Below, piece after piece: positions 1-8,536 of a stretch of DNA of 64,000 nucleotides. Within the stretch, counting starts at the first letter, position 1, and each line of letters starts with the position of its first letter. The notes beneath the pieces were generated by a model. That model had not been told where the DNA came from. It searched no databases and saw nothing but the letters and a program-made list of their open reading frames with translations. The stretch spans positions 248,001-312,000 of the forward strand of contig NZ_FOYS01000004.1 of the NCBI RefSeq assembly GCF_900115785.1. Reading direction: 5' to 3'. The position numbers and the translations under genes were made by a program. The stretch comes from Halogeometricum limi. GTDB taxonomy: Archaea; Halobacteriota; Halobacteria; Halobacteriales; Haloferacaceae.

Positions 1-1799
1 GCGAGACGCCCGTCGTCTTCGAGACGGACCTGCGGCACGCGGACGGGAGTCCCCTCCCCGTCGAGACGCGCGTCTCGGCCCTGTTCGACGACGGGGAGTA
101 CCGAGGAACGGTGGGCATCGTCCGCGACGTGACCGAACGACGGCGGCACGAACGACAGGTACGGACGCTCACCGAGACGGCGCGGGAGTTGCTCTCCGCG
201 TCGGACGCGGCCACCGTCGCGCGCGTCGTCGCCGACGCGGCAGTCGAGGGGTTGGGGTTCGAAGGCGCGGCGGTGTGGCGGCCGGAGGAGTCGGCGAACT
301 ACCTCGTTCCGACCGTCTTCGCTGGCGGTGCGCGGCGGGCGTACGCCGCAATCGGGCAGACCGGCGCCGCTGGTGACCGGACGGCGTGGTCGGTGTTCGC
401 CGACCGCGAGACGCGCACCGAGGCGGACGCGGACGACCCGCCGTTCGCGGCGACCGTCTGGGTGTCGCTCGGCCCCTACGGCGTTCTCGTCTGCGGGTCG
501 GACGCGGCGTCGGCGACGGACGCGACGGAGGTGGTTCGCGCCCTCGCGAACGACGCGGTGGCGTCGTTCGCGCGCCTCGACAGCGAACGGATACTGTCGT
601 CGCAGACGACCGAACTGACCGAACACCGGCGTTCGCACGAGTCGCTCGACCGGTACTTGGACGTCTACACCGACGTCATCTCGGCGGTCGTCTCCGCGGA
701 CTCTCGCGAAGAGGTGAACGAACTCCTCTGCGCGCGCCTCTCGGACCACGAGGGCGTGGACTTCGCGTGGGTCGGCGAACGAACTCCGACGGGCCGAGTC
801 GTCCCTCGGTCGTGGAGCGGAGACGCCGTCGCGTACCTCGATTCGGCCTCCGACTGGACCGGCGAACCGGCAGTCCGTGCGGCGGCCGATGGACGTACCG
901 TCGTCGTCCACGACGTGTGGGCGGGCGTCGACGACGAACCGTGGCGGCGCGACGCGACGGCGCGCGGGTTCCGGTCGGTCGTGAGCGTCCCGCTCACGCA
1001 CCACACGCGTGACTACGGCGTCATCTCGCTCTACGCGGGCGAGGCGAACCAGTTCGACGCGGACGCCGTCGAACTGTTCGAGACGCTCGCCGCGTTCGTC
1101 GCGTTCGCCATCGGTGCCGTCGAACGGACGGCGTCGTTCCTCTCGCGAGGCCCCGTCGAGTTGACGTTCGAGGTGACGGACCCCGGCTTCCCGCCGTTGG
1201 CCCTCGCGCGGCGACTCGACCGGTCGCTCCGTCTCGACGGCGCCTCCCGATTCGTCGGCGGCCACATCGTCACGACGCTCTCCGTCCCCGACTGCACCGA
1301 GGCGGAGATTCGCGCCGCCGCCGCCGAGATGGCGTCCATCGACTCGGTGACCGTGACGCGAGTCGAAGGCACGAATCTCCGCGTCGAGGCATCCATCGTC
1401 GCCTCGCACGCCTACCGCGAAATCGCGGCGCAGGGCGCGGTGTTGAAGTCGCTCGAGTCGACGCCGACGGCGGCCCTCGCGACGTTCCTCGCGTCCGAGG
1501 CGACGGACAGTCGCGCACTCGCCGACGTCATGTCGATAGTCTACCCCGACACGCGCCTCGTCTCGAAACGCTCGGCGGCGGGCGCGACGGCGTCGGGCGA
1601 CACGCTCGGGGAACTCACCACCCGACAGTACGAGGTGTTCATCACGGCCGTCCGCGGGGGCTACTTCGAGTCGCCGCGACGCCACACCGGCGAACAGCTC
1701 GCCGACGAACTGGGCATCTCCGCGACGGCGTTCCACAAGCACCTCAGAACGGTCGAACGGAAGTTGTTCGAGCGGCTCGTTGACCGGGGGGTTGTGTAA
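1..1799 (+). CDS. PAS/GAF/HTH_10 regulator, 5'-truncated by window edge
   Basis: The reading frame is open from base 3, so the true start lies upstream of the window. Bases 3-150 encode the end of a PAS domain, including the typical GIVRDVTERR exit. Two GAF-like sensor modules follow (about 160-600 and 640-1130). The C-terminus, about 1600-1790, is an HTH_10 domain of the bacterio-opsin-activator type, with the segment LTTRQYEVF followed by LADELGISATAFHKHLR. Such haloarchaeal proteins are cytoplasmic sensor-transcription factors. Whether the upstream part holds more PAS domains or a receiver domain cannot be seen. The signal and targets are unknown. Confidence 0.9.
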   Translation, partial: ETPVVFETDLRHADGSPLPVETRVSALFDDGEYRGTVGIVRDVTERRRHERQVRTLTETARELLSASDAATVARVVADAAVEGLGFEGAAVWRPEESANYLVPTVFAGGARRAYAAIGQTGAAGDRTAWSVFADRETRTEADADDPPFAATVWVSLGPYGVLVCGSDAASATDATEVVRALANDAVASFARLDSERILSSQTTELTEHRRSHESLDRYLDVYTDVISAVVSADSREEVNELLCARLSDHEGVDFAWVGERTPTGRVVPRSWSGDAVAYLDSASDWTGEPAVRAAADGRTVVVHDVWAGVDDEPWRRDATARGFRSVVSVPLTHHTRDYGVISLYAGEANQFDADAVELFETLAAFVAFAIGAVERTASFLSRGPVELTFEVTDPGFPPLALARRLDRSLRLDGASRFVGGHIVTTLSVPDCTEAEIRAAAAEMASIDSVTVTRVEGTNLRVEASIVASHAYREIAAQGAVLKSLESTPTAALATFLASEATDSRALADVMSIVYPDTRLVSKRSAAGATASGDTLGELTTRQYEVFITAVRGGYFESPRRHTGEQLADELGISATAFHKHLRTVERKLFERLVDRGVV

Positions 1800-1909
1800 G
1801 CAACCCCTCCTCGACGAAGGGGTGGACAGCACAACCACGAGAATGAGACGACTAGCACGCGAGAGACGGTTGTCGATACCGAATCGGGACGACCCGACGA
1901 CGACTGACG

Positions 1910-2206
1910 ATGATACATCAACGCGACGGCAGGCGGTCGGCGGAACTCGTCGAAGAGGTAGCACTCCGCGGGGAGCCGCAACAGCCGGTTTGTATGGCCG
2001 TCGTCCGCGCGTTGTCACGGGCCTGCGGAGTCGAGCCGGAGCGGCTCGACCCGCTGTACCACGTCGTCGACCCCGAAGCCATCGACGCGCTGTTCGTCTC
2101 GCACGACGAGACACCCCGGACGCTCGCGGTCGACTTCGGCTACCGTGACTTCGACGTTCGGGTCACCCCCGACCGCGTCACGGTGTGGAGGCACCCAGAA
2201 GACTGA
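1910..2206 (+). CDS. HalOD1 output domain protein
   Basis: This 98-residue acidic protein resembles the haloarchaeal HalOD1 family, small stand-alone domains often found near two-component or bat-type regulators. The pattern is an N-terminal helix with VCMAVVRALSRACGV, a middle DPLYHVVDPEAIDALF, and a C-terminal strand pair ending in VTVWRH. It lies 110 bases after the truncated regulator on the same strand and may be co-transcribed with it. The ATG at 1910 fits the family start. The molecular function of HalOD1 is not established; a signalling output role is inferred from its usual neighbours. Confidence 0.8.
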   Translation: MIHQRDGRRSAELVEEVALRGEPQQPVCMAVVRALSRACGVEPERLDPLYHVVDPEAIDALFVSHDETPRTLAVDFGYRDFDVRVTPDRVTVWRHPED

Positions 2207-2296
2207 CCCGAGACACCGCGGGACGCCGGCGGGTTCGGTCCCACCGGTCACCGTGCGAGATACCGCGCTCCCCGTCGGCGCTCTGCGACCGTTCTT

Positions 2297-2857
2297 TCAG
2301 TACACGAGATACAGCAGGACGTACACCACGTCGCCGAGAACGAACGAGACGAGCCACAGCGACGCGGCGACGCGCCCGACCAGTCTGTGCCGCGTGTCGT
2401 AGATGTCCGCGACCGGACGCGTGAGCGCCAAGAGGAGAACGTAGTACAACAGCGGGATGCACGCGACGGCGAGGAGGATGTGCACGGCCAACGTCGGCAG
2501 ATAGACGAACCGGTACACGACGTCGGGGCCGGGGAACGCCGTCGTCCCCTCCAGAACGACTTTGTAGAGGTAGAGGACGAGGAAGGCGACGAACAGTCCG
2601 AGCGTCGTGAGCATGAACGCGCGGTGTCGCGCCACGTCGCCGCGTCGGATGGCGCGGACGCCGAGGACGATGGTGACGATAGCCGTCGTACTCAACACCG
2701 CGTTGACGTGCGGAACGGCGGTGAGTACCGCCGGAGAGGCGCGCGGGAACACCGACTGCGGGATGTAGCCCAGAACCGCACCGAAGACGAGTGCGAGAGA
2801 GACCAGACTCAAAAGCGCCGCGACGCCGGGAACGTGGTCTCGAACACGAAGTTCCAT
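2297..2857 (-). CDS. DUF420 family membrane protein
   Basis: This is an integral membrane protein of about 186 residues with five or six hydrophobic segments. Conserved polar positions include PHVNAVLSTTA and the histidine of ARHRAFM, and a histidine again in LAVHILLAVACIPLL, as in DUF420 proteins, which often neighbour haem-copper oxidase genes. An upstream in-frame TTG exists, but the ATG at 2857 gives the usual N-terminus (MELRVRDHVPG). No oxidase gene is in the window, so a respiratory link is family-based inference only. It is transcribed towards the HalOD1 gene. Confidence 0.85.
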   Translation of the reverse strand: MELRVRDHVPGVAALLSLVSLALVFGAVLGYIPQSVFPRASPAVLTAVPHVNAVLSTTAIVTIVLGVRAIRRGDVARHRAFMLTTLGLFVAFLVLYLYKVVLEGTTAFPGPDVVYRFVYLPTLAVHILLAVACIPLLYYVLLLALTRPVADIYDTRHRLVGRVAASLWLVSFVLGDVVYVLLYLVY

Positions 2858-2959
2858 GTCCGGAGAGGGAGTCCGGACGGGCAAAACGATGCCGACAGAC
2901 CGACGGCGCGACAGTGGCGACTGCGAACGCCCGACACGACACTGGCGAAAGGAAACTCA

Positions 2960-2967
2960 TTTAAATT
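2960..2967 (+). promoter_or_regulatory. TATA box of the tRNA-Leu gene
   Basis: TTTAAATT lies 38-45 bases upstream of the mature tRNA 5' end. An archaeal TATA box here predicts a transcription start near 2988, leaving a short 5' leader to be removed by RNase P. The surrounding 2950-2970 is AT-rich in an otherwise GC-rich region. Confidence 0.6.
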
Positions 2968-3004
2968 ACCCCGGATAACGAAGGAGTGCAACAAGACACA
3001 GCGA

Positions 3005-3089
3005 GCGTGGGTAGCCAAGCCAGGCCAACGGCGCAGCGTTGAGGGCGCTGTCTCGTAGGAGTCCGCCGGTTCAAATCCGGTCCCACGCA
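3005..3089 (+). tRNA. tRNA-Leu (anticodon GAG)
   Basis: A class II cloverleaf can be drawn by hand. The acceptor 5' strand GCGTGGG (3005-3011) pairs with CCCACGC (3082-3088), with discriminator A at 3089. The anticodon stem CAGCG (3034-3038) pairs with CGCTG (3046-3050) and encloses the loop TTGAGGG, giving anticodon GAG at 3041-3043. The long variable arm (about 3051-3060) and the TPsiC arm GGTTCAAATCC are present. No intron is seen. CCA is not encoded. Confidence 0.95.
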
Positions 3090-3096
3090 TCGCAAG

Positions 3097-3138
3097 GGTG
3101 GTCGAACCGACCACCGTACCGAGGCGACCACAGTCGCC
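3097..3138 (+). other. Two tandem hairpins just 3' of tRNA-Leu
   Basis: GGTGGTCG (3097-3104) and CGACCACC (3108-3115) form a perfect 8-bp stem with a 3-base loop. GGCGAC (3123-3128) and GTCGCC (3133-3138) form a 6-bp stem with a 4-base loop. They begin 8 bases after the tRNA end. They could assist 3' processing or termination, or be part of a small trailer RNA. No T-run follows, so a classical archaeal terminator is not supported. Confidence 0.45.
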
Positions 3139-3267
3139 GCGGCAACACGATGCAGGTGATCTCCCTTCCGGGACATCACCCACGCACAATCCTTCCGACG
3201 CTAACTTCCGAGCGACCGCCCCACGGTTCGCTCGCCCTCGATATCGACGCGGAGAGTCTCTCTTTCC

Positions 3268-4305
3268 TCACCGGGACGCGAGCCCGACGCCCTCGGCCAG
3301 CAGTTCGTGCGAGCGAAGCGCGTCTTCGTGGTCGGGGACGACGTGCTGAATCATCACCTCGTCCACGCCGACGCGGTCCGCGAGTTGCTCCAGAATCCGG
3401 CTCAGCGTCTCCGGACTGCCCGAAATCGCTCGCGGCCACTCGTCCTCGTCGAGCGTCGCGGGGGTGGGGTCGGGGACGTCGCCGAGTTCGTCGATTGCCT
3501 CTTCGACCGACGGCGCGGGACCGACCTCACCGCGTCGCATCCGTTCGTACGACGCCTCCGACACCGCTCTGAGTCGCGCCGCCTTCTCGTCCGTCTCCGC
3601 GCAGACGGCGTTGACGGCGACCATCCCCTGCGGGTCGTCGACGCCGCCGGGGGACGCCGGACGCGGCGACGACCGGAAGGCGTCGCGGTAGTCCTCGAAG
3701 GCGTACTCGGCGAACTGCGGCCGGATGAACGCCGCGAAGCAGTAGCGAAGGCCGAGTTCGCCCGCTATCCTCGCACTCGACGTACTCGACCCGAGGGCCC
3801 ATGGCACCGGTGGCTCGGCCCCCGACCGCGGAATCGACAGGTCGGCGTAGGCGTGCCCCTCGGGGTAGTCGTCGAACAGGTGCGAGACGACGGCTTCGAC
3901 CTTCTCGCGGTGGTCCTCGTCGGGGTTCTCGACGTGGCGTTCGGTTCCGAGTGCGCTGTCGACGGCCGGCGAACCGTTGGCTCGACCCAGTCCGGCGTCG
4001 ATGCGACCCGGCGCGAGGCCGTCCAGCGCGCCGAACAGTTCGGCGACTTTGAACGGACTGTAGTGGTTCAACAACACCGCCCCGGAGCCGAGACGTATCG
4101 ACTCCGTCTCCGCGGCGAGATGGCCGAGGAGCACTTCGGGCGTCGTTCCGGCGAGGGCCTGCGGGACGCCGTGGTGTTCTGCGACCCACACGCGGGAGTA
4201 GCCGAGTCGCTCGGCTTGCCGGGCGATTTCGACGGTGTTCGCGTAGGCGTCTGTCGCGGTGCCACCGCGCGGAACCGGCGAGAGGTCGACGACGGAGAGG
4301 TTCAC
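3268..4305 (-). CDS. LLM class flavin-dependent oxidoreductase
   Basis: This 345-residue protein belongs to the bacterial luciferase-like monooxygenase superfamily, TIM-barrel enzymes using reduced FMN or F420. Diagnostic stretches are SRVWVAEHHG near the N-terminus, IRLGSGAVLLNHYSP, RIDAGLGRANG, and the C-terminal SPETLSRILEQLADRVGVDEVM. The length and the MNLSVVDLSPVPRGG start match the MsnO8-like subgroup common in haloarchaea. It is divergent from the MBF1 gene. The substrate cannot be predicted from sequence. Confidence 0.9.
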   Translation of the reverse strand: MNLSVVDLSPVPRGGTATDAYANTVEIARQAERLGYSRVWVAEHHGVPQALAGTTPEVLLGHLAAETESIRLGSGAVLLNHYSPFKVAELFGALDGLAPGRIDAGLGRANGSPAVDSALGTERHVENPDEDHREKVEAVVSHLFDDYPEGHAYADLSIPRSGAEPPVPWALGSSTSSARIAGELGLRYCFAAFIRPQFAEYAFEDYRDAFRSSPRPASPGGVDDPQGMVAVNAVCAETDEKAARLRAVSEASYERMRRGEVGPAPSVEEAIDELGDVPDPTPATLDEDEWPRAISGSPETLSRILEQLADRVGVDEVMIQHVVPDHEDALRSHELLAEGVGLASR

Positions 4306-4399
4306 ACCCGAGGTGAGAGCGTGGGCCGAATAACGGTTCGGCTCGCGGCGGTCTCTCGGTTCGCCTCGCCGGGGTTCCGTCTCGCGTCCGGTGCCGCGA

Positions 4400-4407
4400 T
4401 TTTAAAA
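4400..4407 (+). promoter_or_regulatory. TATA box of the MBF1 gene
   Basis: The AT-only octamer TTTTAAAA is centred about 27 bases before the ATG at 4431. This spacing predicts a start of transcription at or next to the initiation codon, that is, a leaderless mRNA, common in haloarchaea. Confidence 0.65.
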
Positions 4408-4430
4408 GGATAGAGACGGTAGAGAGTGCC

Positions 4431-4946
4431 ATGCCGAAGTACTCCACCGGAGGCGGGGGCGGCGGGAGCGACGGCGAGAGCTGTGAACTCTGCGGTCGCT
4501 CGACGCCGAAACTCCGCCGCGCCAACGTCGCCGGGGCGAACCTGCTCGTCTGCCCGGACTGCGCGCCGCACGACGACTCCCGACACGGGAAGCGCCAGTC
4601 TTCGGACGACGACGCGTCCGGCGGCGAGCCGAGTCGCAAGAAGCGCGCCGCCCAGCGACAGGCGAAGATGTACGACCAGGCGAAGGGCGACGCGAAGCAC
4701 TGGGAGAAGGAGGGGACGAACTACGAGAAAGACCGCCTGCCGTACCTCGTCTCCGGCTACGGCGGCGTCGTCGAACAGGCCCGACAGGACGCCGGTCTGA
4801 CGGCCGAAGAGTTGGCCGACGAACTCGAAACTGACGAGAAGGCCATCCTCGCCGTCGAGCAGGGACGGGCGACTCGCGCGGGCGTCGGGGGGTCGCTCAT
4901 CCGCAAACTCGAAGAGCGACTGGACGTCGCGCTGGTGGACGAGTAA
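4431..4946 (+). CDS. Multiprotein bridging factor aMBF1 family protein
   Basis: The 171-residue protein has the archaeal MBF1 architecture. An N-terminal zinc ribbon uses C18-x2-C21 and C41-x2-C44. A charged K/R-rich linker follows. The C-terminal cro/C1-type helix-turn-helix spans about residues 108-165 (ARQDAGLTAEELADELETD). Eukaryotic MBF1 bridges activators and TBP; archaeal members associate with ribosomes and appear to act in translation or stress. The neighbouring alanyl-tRNA editing gene 50 bases downstream fits a translation-related setting. Confidence 0.92.
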   Translation: MPKYSTGGGGGGSDGESCELCGRSTPKLRRANVAGANLLVCPDCAPHDDSRHGKRQSSDDDASGGEPSRKKRAAQRQAKMYDQAKGDAKHWEKEGTNYEKDRLPYLVSGYGGVVEQARQDAGLTAEELADELETDEKAILAVEQGRATRAGVGGSLIRKLEERLDVALVDE

Positions 4947-4996
4947 CGTCTTCCGCGACGAAACCACTTTTGTCGACCGGCGGCGCACCATCTCCC

Positions 4997-6199
4997 ATGT
5001 TGACGCGCGCGCCAGTAGAGCCGACCATCCGCGAGTTCGAAGCCGAGGTGACGAGCGTCGACGGCCGCGACGTGACGCTCGAACGGACGTACTTCTACGC
5101 CGAGAGCGGCGGCCAACCCGCCGACCGAGGGACGCTCGGCGGCGTCCCCGTCGCCGACGTGCAGTCCACCGGAGACGACGTGGTTCACACGCTCGAATCC
5201 GCCCCGGAGTTCGAGTCGGGACAGACCGTCACCGGCGTCGTCGACGACGACTTCCGGACGTACTGCATGCGAGCGCACACCGCGAGCCACGTCCTCTACG
5301 GAGCGGGGCGGAAAGTGCTGTCCGACCTCGGCTACGGCGGGTTCGACATCTCCCCGGAGAAGGTCCGCGTGGACTTCACCACCTCGACGGACATCGACGA
5401 CGAGACGTTGGTCGAACTGGAACGCCTCGTCAACCGCGCCGTCTGGGACGGCAGAGGCGTCTCGTGGGAGGAGGTGCCGACGGAGGAAGCTCTCGACAGA
5501 GACGACGTCGCGTTCAACACGAAGACCGAAGAGGGCGTGATGGGCGACGCCGACACGATTCGCGTCGTCACCGTCGAGGACTGGGACGTGGCCGCCTGCG
5601 GCGGCACGCACGTCTCGAACACCGCCGAGATAGGCCCGGTGACGGTGCTCGGCCGGTCGAACCCCGGCGAGGGACTGACCCGCGTGGAGTTCGCCGTCGG
5701 ACCGACGGGTATCGACCGGCAGTCGGACGTCCACCGCGCCGCCCTCGACGCCGCGCGCGAACTCGGCACCTCGGTGACCGACCTCCCAGAGGCGGCGGCG
5801 TCGCTCCGCGCGGACAAACAGTCGCTCGAAGACGAGGTGCGCGAACTGGAGTCTGAACTCCTCTCGAACCGCATCGCGGAGTTCGAGACGCTCCCGCGAG
5901 ACGGCGCGACGTGGCACGTGGGCGTCCTCTCGGGGTTCGAGGCGAACGAGGCGGGCGAGGCGGCTAAATCCGCGGTCGACGACGGCGACGGCACCGACGT
6001 GGTGGCCGTCGTCGGCGCGGGCGAACGCCCGTACCTCGTCGTCGCCGCCGGGGAGGCAAGCGGCGTCGACGCGGGCGACGTCGTCGCCGACGTGACCGAC
6101 GAGTTCGGCGGCGGCGGCGGCGGCGGCGCGTCGTTCGCGCAGGGCGGCGGCTTGGACGCCGACCCCGTGGACGTGACGACGTTCGTCACCGACAGATAA
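4997..6199 (+). CDS. Alanyl-tRNA editing protein, AlaX type with DHHA1
   Basis: This 400-residue protein lacks an aminoacylation domain but has the editing core of alanyl-tRNA synthetase. Zinc ligands are visible as H94-x3-H98 (HTASH) and C201-x3-H205 (CGGTH). A C-terminal DHHA1 domain ends in a glycine-rich run and the segment ASFAQGG. It should hydrolyse Ser-tRNA(Ala) or Gly-tRNA(Ala) in trans. The ATG at 4997 was chosen because the N-terminus MLTRAPVEPT aligns with the family; an earlier in-frame TTG adds only nine residues. Confidence 0.93.
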   Translation: MLTRAPVEPTIREFEAEVTSVDGRDVTLERTYFYAESGGQPADRGTLGGVPVADVQSTGDDVVHTLESAPEFESGQTVTGVVDDDFRTYCMRAHTASHVLYGAGRKVLSDLGYGGFDISPEKVRVDFTTSTDIDDETLVELERLVNRAVWDGRGVSWEEVPTEEALDRDDVAFNTKTEEGVMGDADTIRVVTVEDWDVAACGGTHVSNTAEIGPVTVLGRSNPGEGLTRVEFAVGPTGIDRQSDVHRAALDAARELGTSVTDLPEAAASLRADKQSLEDEVRELESELLSNRIAEFETLPRDGATWHVGVLSGFEANEAGEAAKSAVDDGDGTDVVAVVGAGERPYLVVAAGEASGVDAGDVVADVTDEFGGGGGGGASFAQGGGLDADPVDVTTFVTDR

Positions 6200-6218
6200 C
6201 GGGCGTCGGCGCGGCCGA

Positions 6219-6563
6219 CTACGACTCGACCTCCTCTAACACGGACGAACCGGTCCCCGGTTTCGACTCCCACTCCCAGTCGTCTTCGACGCGGACGCGG
6301 CCGTCCGGCAGTTCCGTGACGACGCCGACGGAGTGACCCGTCGCCGTCTCGCCCGCGGCGTCCACCTGCACGTACCGCACGTCCCACCGGTCCCCGTCGA
6401 ACGTCCCGAGCAAGTGGCCCTCGGCCACGTCGCCGCCCGCGTACCGGGCGCGAATCCGGTCGCCGTCCTGTTCGAACTCGAAGCGCGTGTCGCGTCCGAC
6501 GTCGCCGGACGCCGCGTTCTCGACGCCCGCGAGCGTTCGGCCGTCGAGCGAGATGTCGGTCAT
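6219..6563 (-). CDS. Small beta-rich protein resembling 'n-acetylglutamate synthase' entries
   Basis: The 114-residue acidic protein has alternating strands (RFEFEQDGDRIRARYAGGD, then GHLLGTFDGDRWDVRYVQVD) and ends in DWEWESKPGTGSSVLEEV. The same pattern occurs in small bacterial proteins often labelled n-acetylglutamate synthase. It has no GNAT acetyl-CoA motif or amino-acid-kinase domain, so that name is very likely a propagated error. A lipocalin- or heme-binding-like beta-barrel is possible but unproven. The ATG at 6563 was preferred to the upstream in-frame ATG because MTDISLDGRTLAG matches the family N-terminus. Confidence 0.75.
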   Translation of the reverse strand: MTDISLDGRTLAGVENAASGDVGRDTRFEFEQDGDRIRARYAGGDVAEGHLLGTFDGDRWDVRYVQVDAAGETATGHSVGVVTELPDGRVRVEDDWEWESKPGTGSSVLEEVES

Positions 6564-6698
6564 ACGTCCGCTGTCTCGCGCGTAGTCGTAACTGTTCGGA
6601 ACGCCCCGGCGACGTGGCCGACGTCTCGCGTCTGCGAGACGAGCGCACACCGCCGGCGATTCAATCACCTTTTTCCATCATAGACCCGAGCGAGAGGT

Positions 6699-7844
6699 AT
6701 GGCAATCGCAGACGCCGGTTCGTCGCTCACGGACGAGCAACGGGCCATCCGCGACGTGGTTCGCGAGTTCGCCGTCGAAGAGATTCGCCCGACGGCCCGG
6801 GAGGCGGACGAGACGGAGACGTTCCCCGAGGACGTGTGGGACGGCCTCTCGGACCTCGACCTGACGGGCCTCACCGTCCCCGAGGAGTACGGCGGATTCG
6901 ACGCCGACCGGACGACGTACGCCCTCGTCAACGAGGAAGTCGCCTACGGCCAACTCGCCGTCGCGACGGCGCTTTCGGTCCACTGTCTCGCCACCTCCTG
7001 CATCGCCGAGTTCGGTTCCGAGGACCAGAAGGAGACGTGGCTTCCCGAGATGACTCGCGGGCGTCCCGTCGGGATGTTCGCGCTGTCGGAACCCGACGCC
7101 GGGTCGAACCCGGCGCAGATGTCCACCGTCGCCCGCCGCGACGGCGACGAGTACGTGATAAACGGGAAGAAGCAGTGGATAACGAACGGGCAACGCGGCG
7201 AGGTGTGCATCCTCTTCGCGAAGACGGACCCCGACGACCCCTCCTCGGTGACGCAGTTTCTCGTCCCGAAGGACGCGGGCTTCGAGGTGGGGAAGAAAGA
7301 GCACAAACTCGGCCTGCGCGCGTCGGACACGACGGGCCTCCTCTTCGACGACGTGCGCATCCCGGCGGAGAACCGGCTCACCGAGGAGGGAAAGGGCCTC
7401 TCCGCGGCGTTCCACATCCTCACGGGCGGGCGCGTCGGTATCGCCGCGCAGGCGGTCGGCCTCGCGCAGTCGGCGTTCGACGAGGCGCGCGAGTACGCCC
7501 ACGAACGCGAGCAGTTCGACGGCCCCATCTCCGACATCCAGTCGGTCCGGCACAAGTTCTCGGACATGGCGACGCAGATTCACGCCGCCCGTCTCATGGT
7601 CCGCGAGGCGGCCAGACAGGACGACGCGGGCGAGGACCCCCGAACCGCGGCGGCGATGGCGAAGTACTTCGCAAGCGAGGCGGCTGTCGACGTGACGAAC
7701 GAAGCCGTCCAGATTCACGGCGGCTACGGCTACACGACCGACTTCGAGGTCGAACGGATGTACCGCGACTCGAAGATAACGACCATCTACGAGGGGACGT
7801 CGGAGATTCAGAAAGACATCATCGCGCGCGGCGTCCTCGACTGA
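6699..7844 (+). CDS. Acyl-CoA dehydrogenase
   Basis: This is a full-length 381-residue flavoprotein of the acyl-CoA dehydrogenase family, catalysing alpha,beta-desaturation of acyl-CoA with electrons passed to ETF. The N-terminal helical domain begins with LTDEQRAIRDVVREFAVEEI. The middle beta domain contains MFALSEPDAGSNPAQM and KQWITNG. The C-terminal helical domain holds the catalytic glutamate E365 in YEGTSEIQ. The layout matches short- or branched-chain dehydrogenases of fatty or amino acid catabolism. No beta-oxidation partner is adjacent, so the chain-length preference is open. Confidence 0.93.
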   Translation: MAIADAGSSLTDEQRAIRDVVREFAVEEIRPTAREADETETFPEDVWDGLSDLDLTGLTVPEEYGGFDADRTTYALVNEEVAYGQLAVATALSVHCLATSCIAEFGSEDQKETWLPEMTRGRPVGMFALSEPDAGSNPAQMSTVARRDGDEYVINGKKQWITNGQRGEVCILFAKTDPDDPSSVTQFLVPKDAGFEVGKKEHKLGLRASDTTGLLFDDVRIPAENRLTEEGKGLSAAFHILTGGRVGIAAQAVGLAQSAFDEAREYAHEREQFDGPISDIQSVRHKFSDMATQIHAARLMVREAARQDDAGEDPRTAAAMAKYFASEAAVDVTNEAVQIHGGYGYTTDFEVERMYRDSKITTIYEGTSEIQKDIIARGVLD

Positions 7845-7907
7845 GTCACCGCACGGCCACCGCCTCCCTCCCGAACGGTCTTGTTCTCCCCCGCCCTATC
7901 GCCGTCG

Positions 7908-8459
7908 ATGAGCACGCCGGACCTCACCGCGTTCGACGCCGTCGTCTGGGACTTGGATGGAACGCTCGTCCACCTCGTCGTCGACTGGGCCGCCGTCGCG
8001 ACGGAGGCCGAACGGACGTTCGAGACGGCCGGCGTCGACGCCGCCGGGATGGACCTGTGGGCGATGCTGGACCTCGCGGACGAGGCGGGGATGCGCGCCG
8101 AGATAGAGGCGGTCATCGCCGGTCACGAACGCGAGGGGGCGCGGCGTTCCGACCGACTCGCGTGCGCCGACTCGGTGGGTCGGTTCGAAGTCGAGGGCGT
8201 CTGCTCGCTCAACTGCGAGGACTCGTGTCGGGTCGCACTCGACACGCACGACCTCTCGGCGGGCGTGGACGCCGTCGTCGGCCGCGACACCGTCCGAACG
8301 CGGAAACCCGACCCCGAACCGCTCTTGGAGACGCTCCGTCGGATGGACGCAGAGCCCGAAGACGCCGTCTTCGTCGGCGACTCGCGCAGAGACGAACTGA
8401 CGGCCGACCGGGCGGACGTGGCGTTCCGCTACGTCGGCGACGGCCCCTCCGGCGTCTGA
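7908..8459 (+). CDS. HAD family hydrolase
   Basis: This 183-residue phosphatase-like protein carries HAD motif I in VVWDLDGTLV, with the nucleophile D15 and acid/base D17. The C-terminal region has RKPDPEPL (motif III lysine) and VFVGDSRRDELTA (motif IV). The expected motif II serine or threonine is not obvious in the short cap region, where two cysteines occur in CSLNCEDSC. The ATG at 7908 starts MSTPDLTAFD; the earlier in-frame start would add nine residues. The substrate is unknown. Confidence 0.85.
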   Translation: MSTPDLTAFDAVVWDLDGTLVHLVVDWAAVATEAERTFETAGVDAAGMDLWAMLDLADEAGMRAEIEAVIAGHEREGARRSDRLACADSVGRFEVEGVCSLNCEDSCRVALDTHDLSAGVDAVVGRDTVRTRKPDPEPLLETLRRMDAEPEDAVFVGDSRRDELTADRADVAFRYVGDGPSGV

Positions 8460-8536
8460 CCGCGCGACTGCTCCGACGGCGAGAGCGAGACGCGCCGACG
8501 CGGACGTTATGTGCTTCACGCCCTAACTGCGAGGCG

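Noticed and set aside
6108-6127. GGC repeat resembling a microsatellite
   Set aside because: It encodes the normal glycine-rich loop of the DHHA1 domain in the alanyl-tRNA editing protein.
6614-8536. Very long plus-strand open frame covering the acyl-CoA dehydrogenase and HAD genes
   Set aside because: Its first 640 residues are R/G-rich shadow translation in another frame; only the last 117 residues (from 8537) look like a protein.
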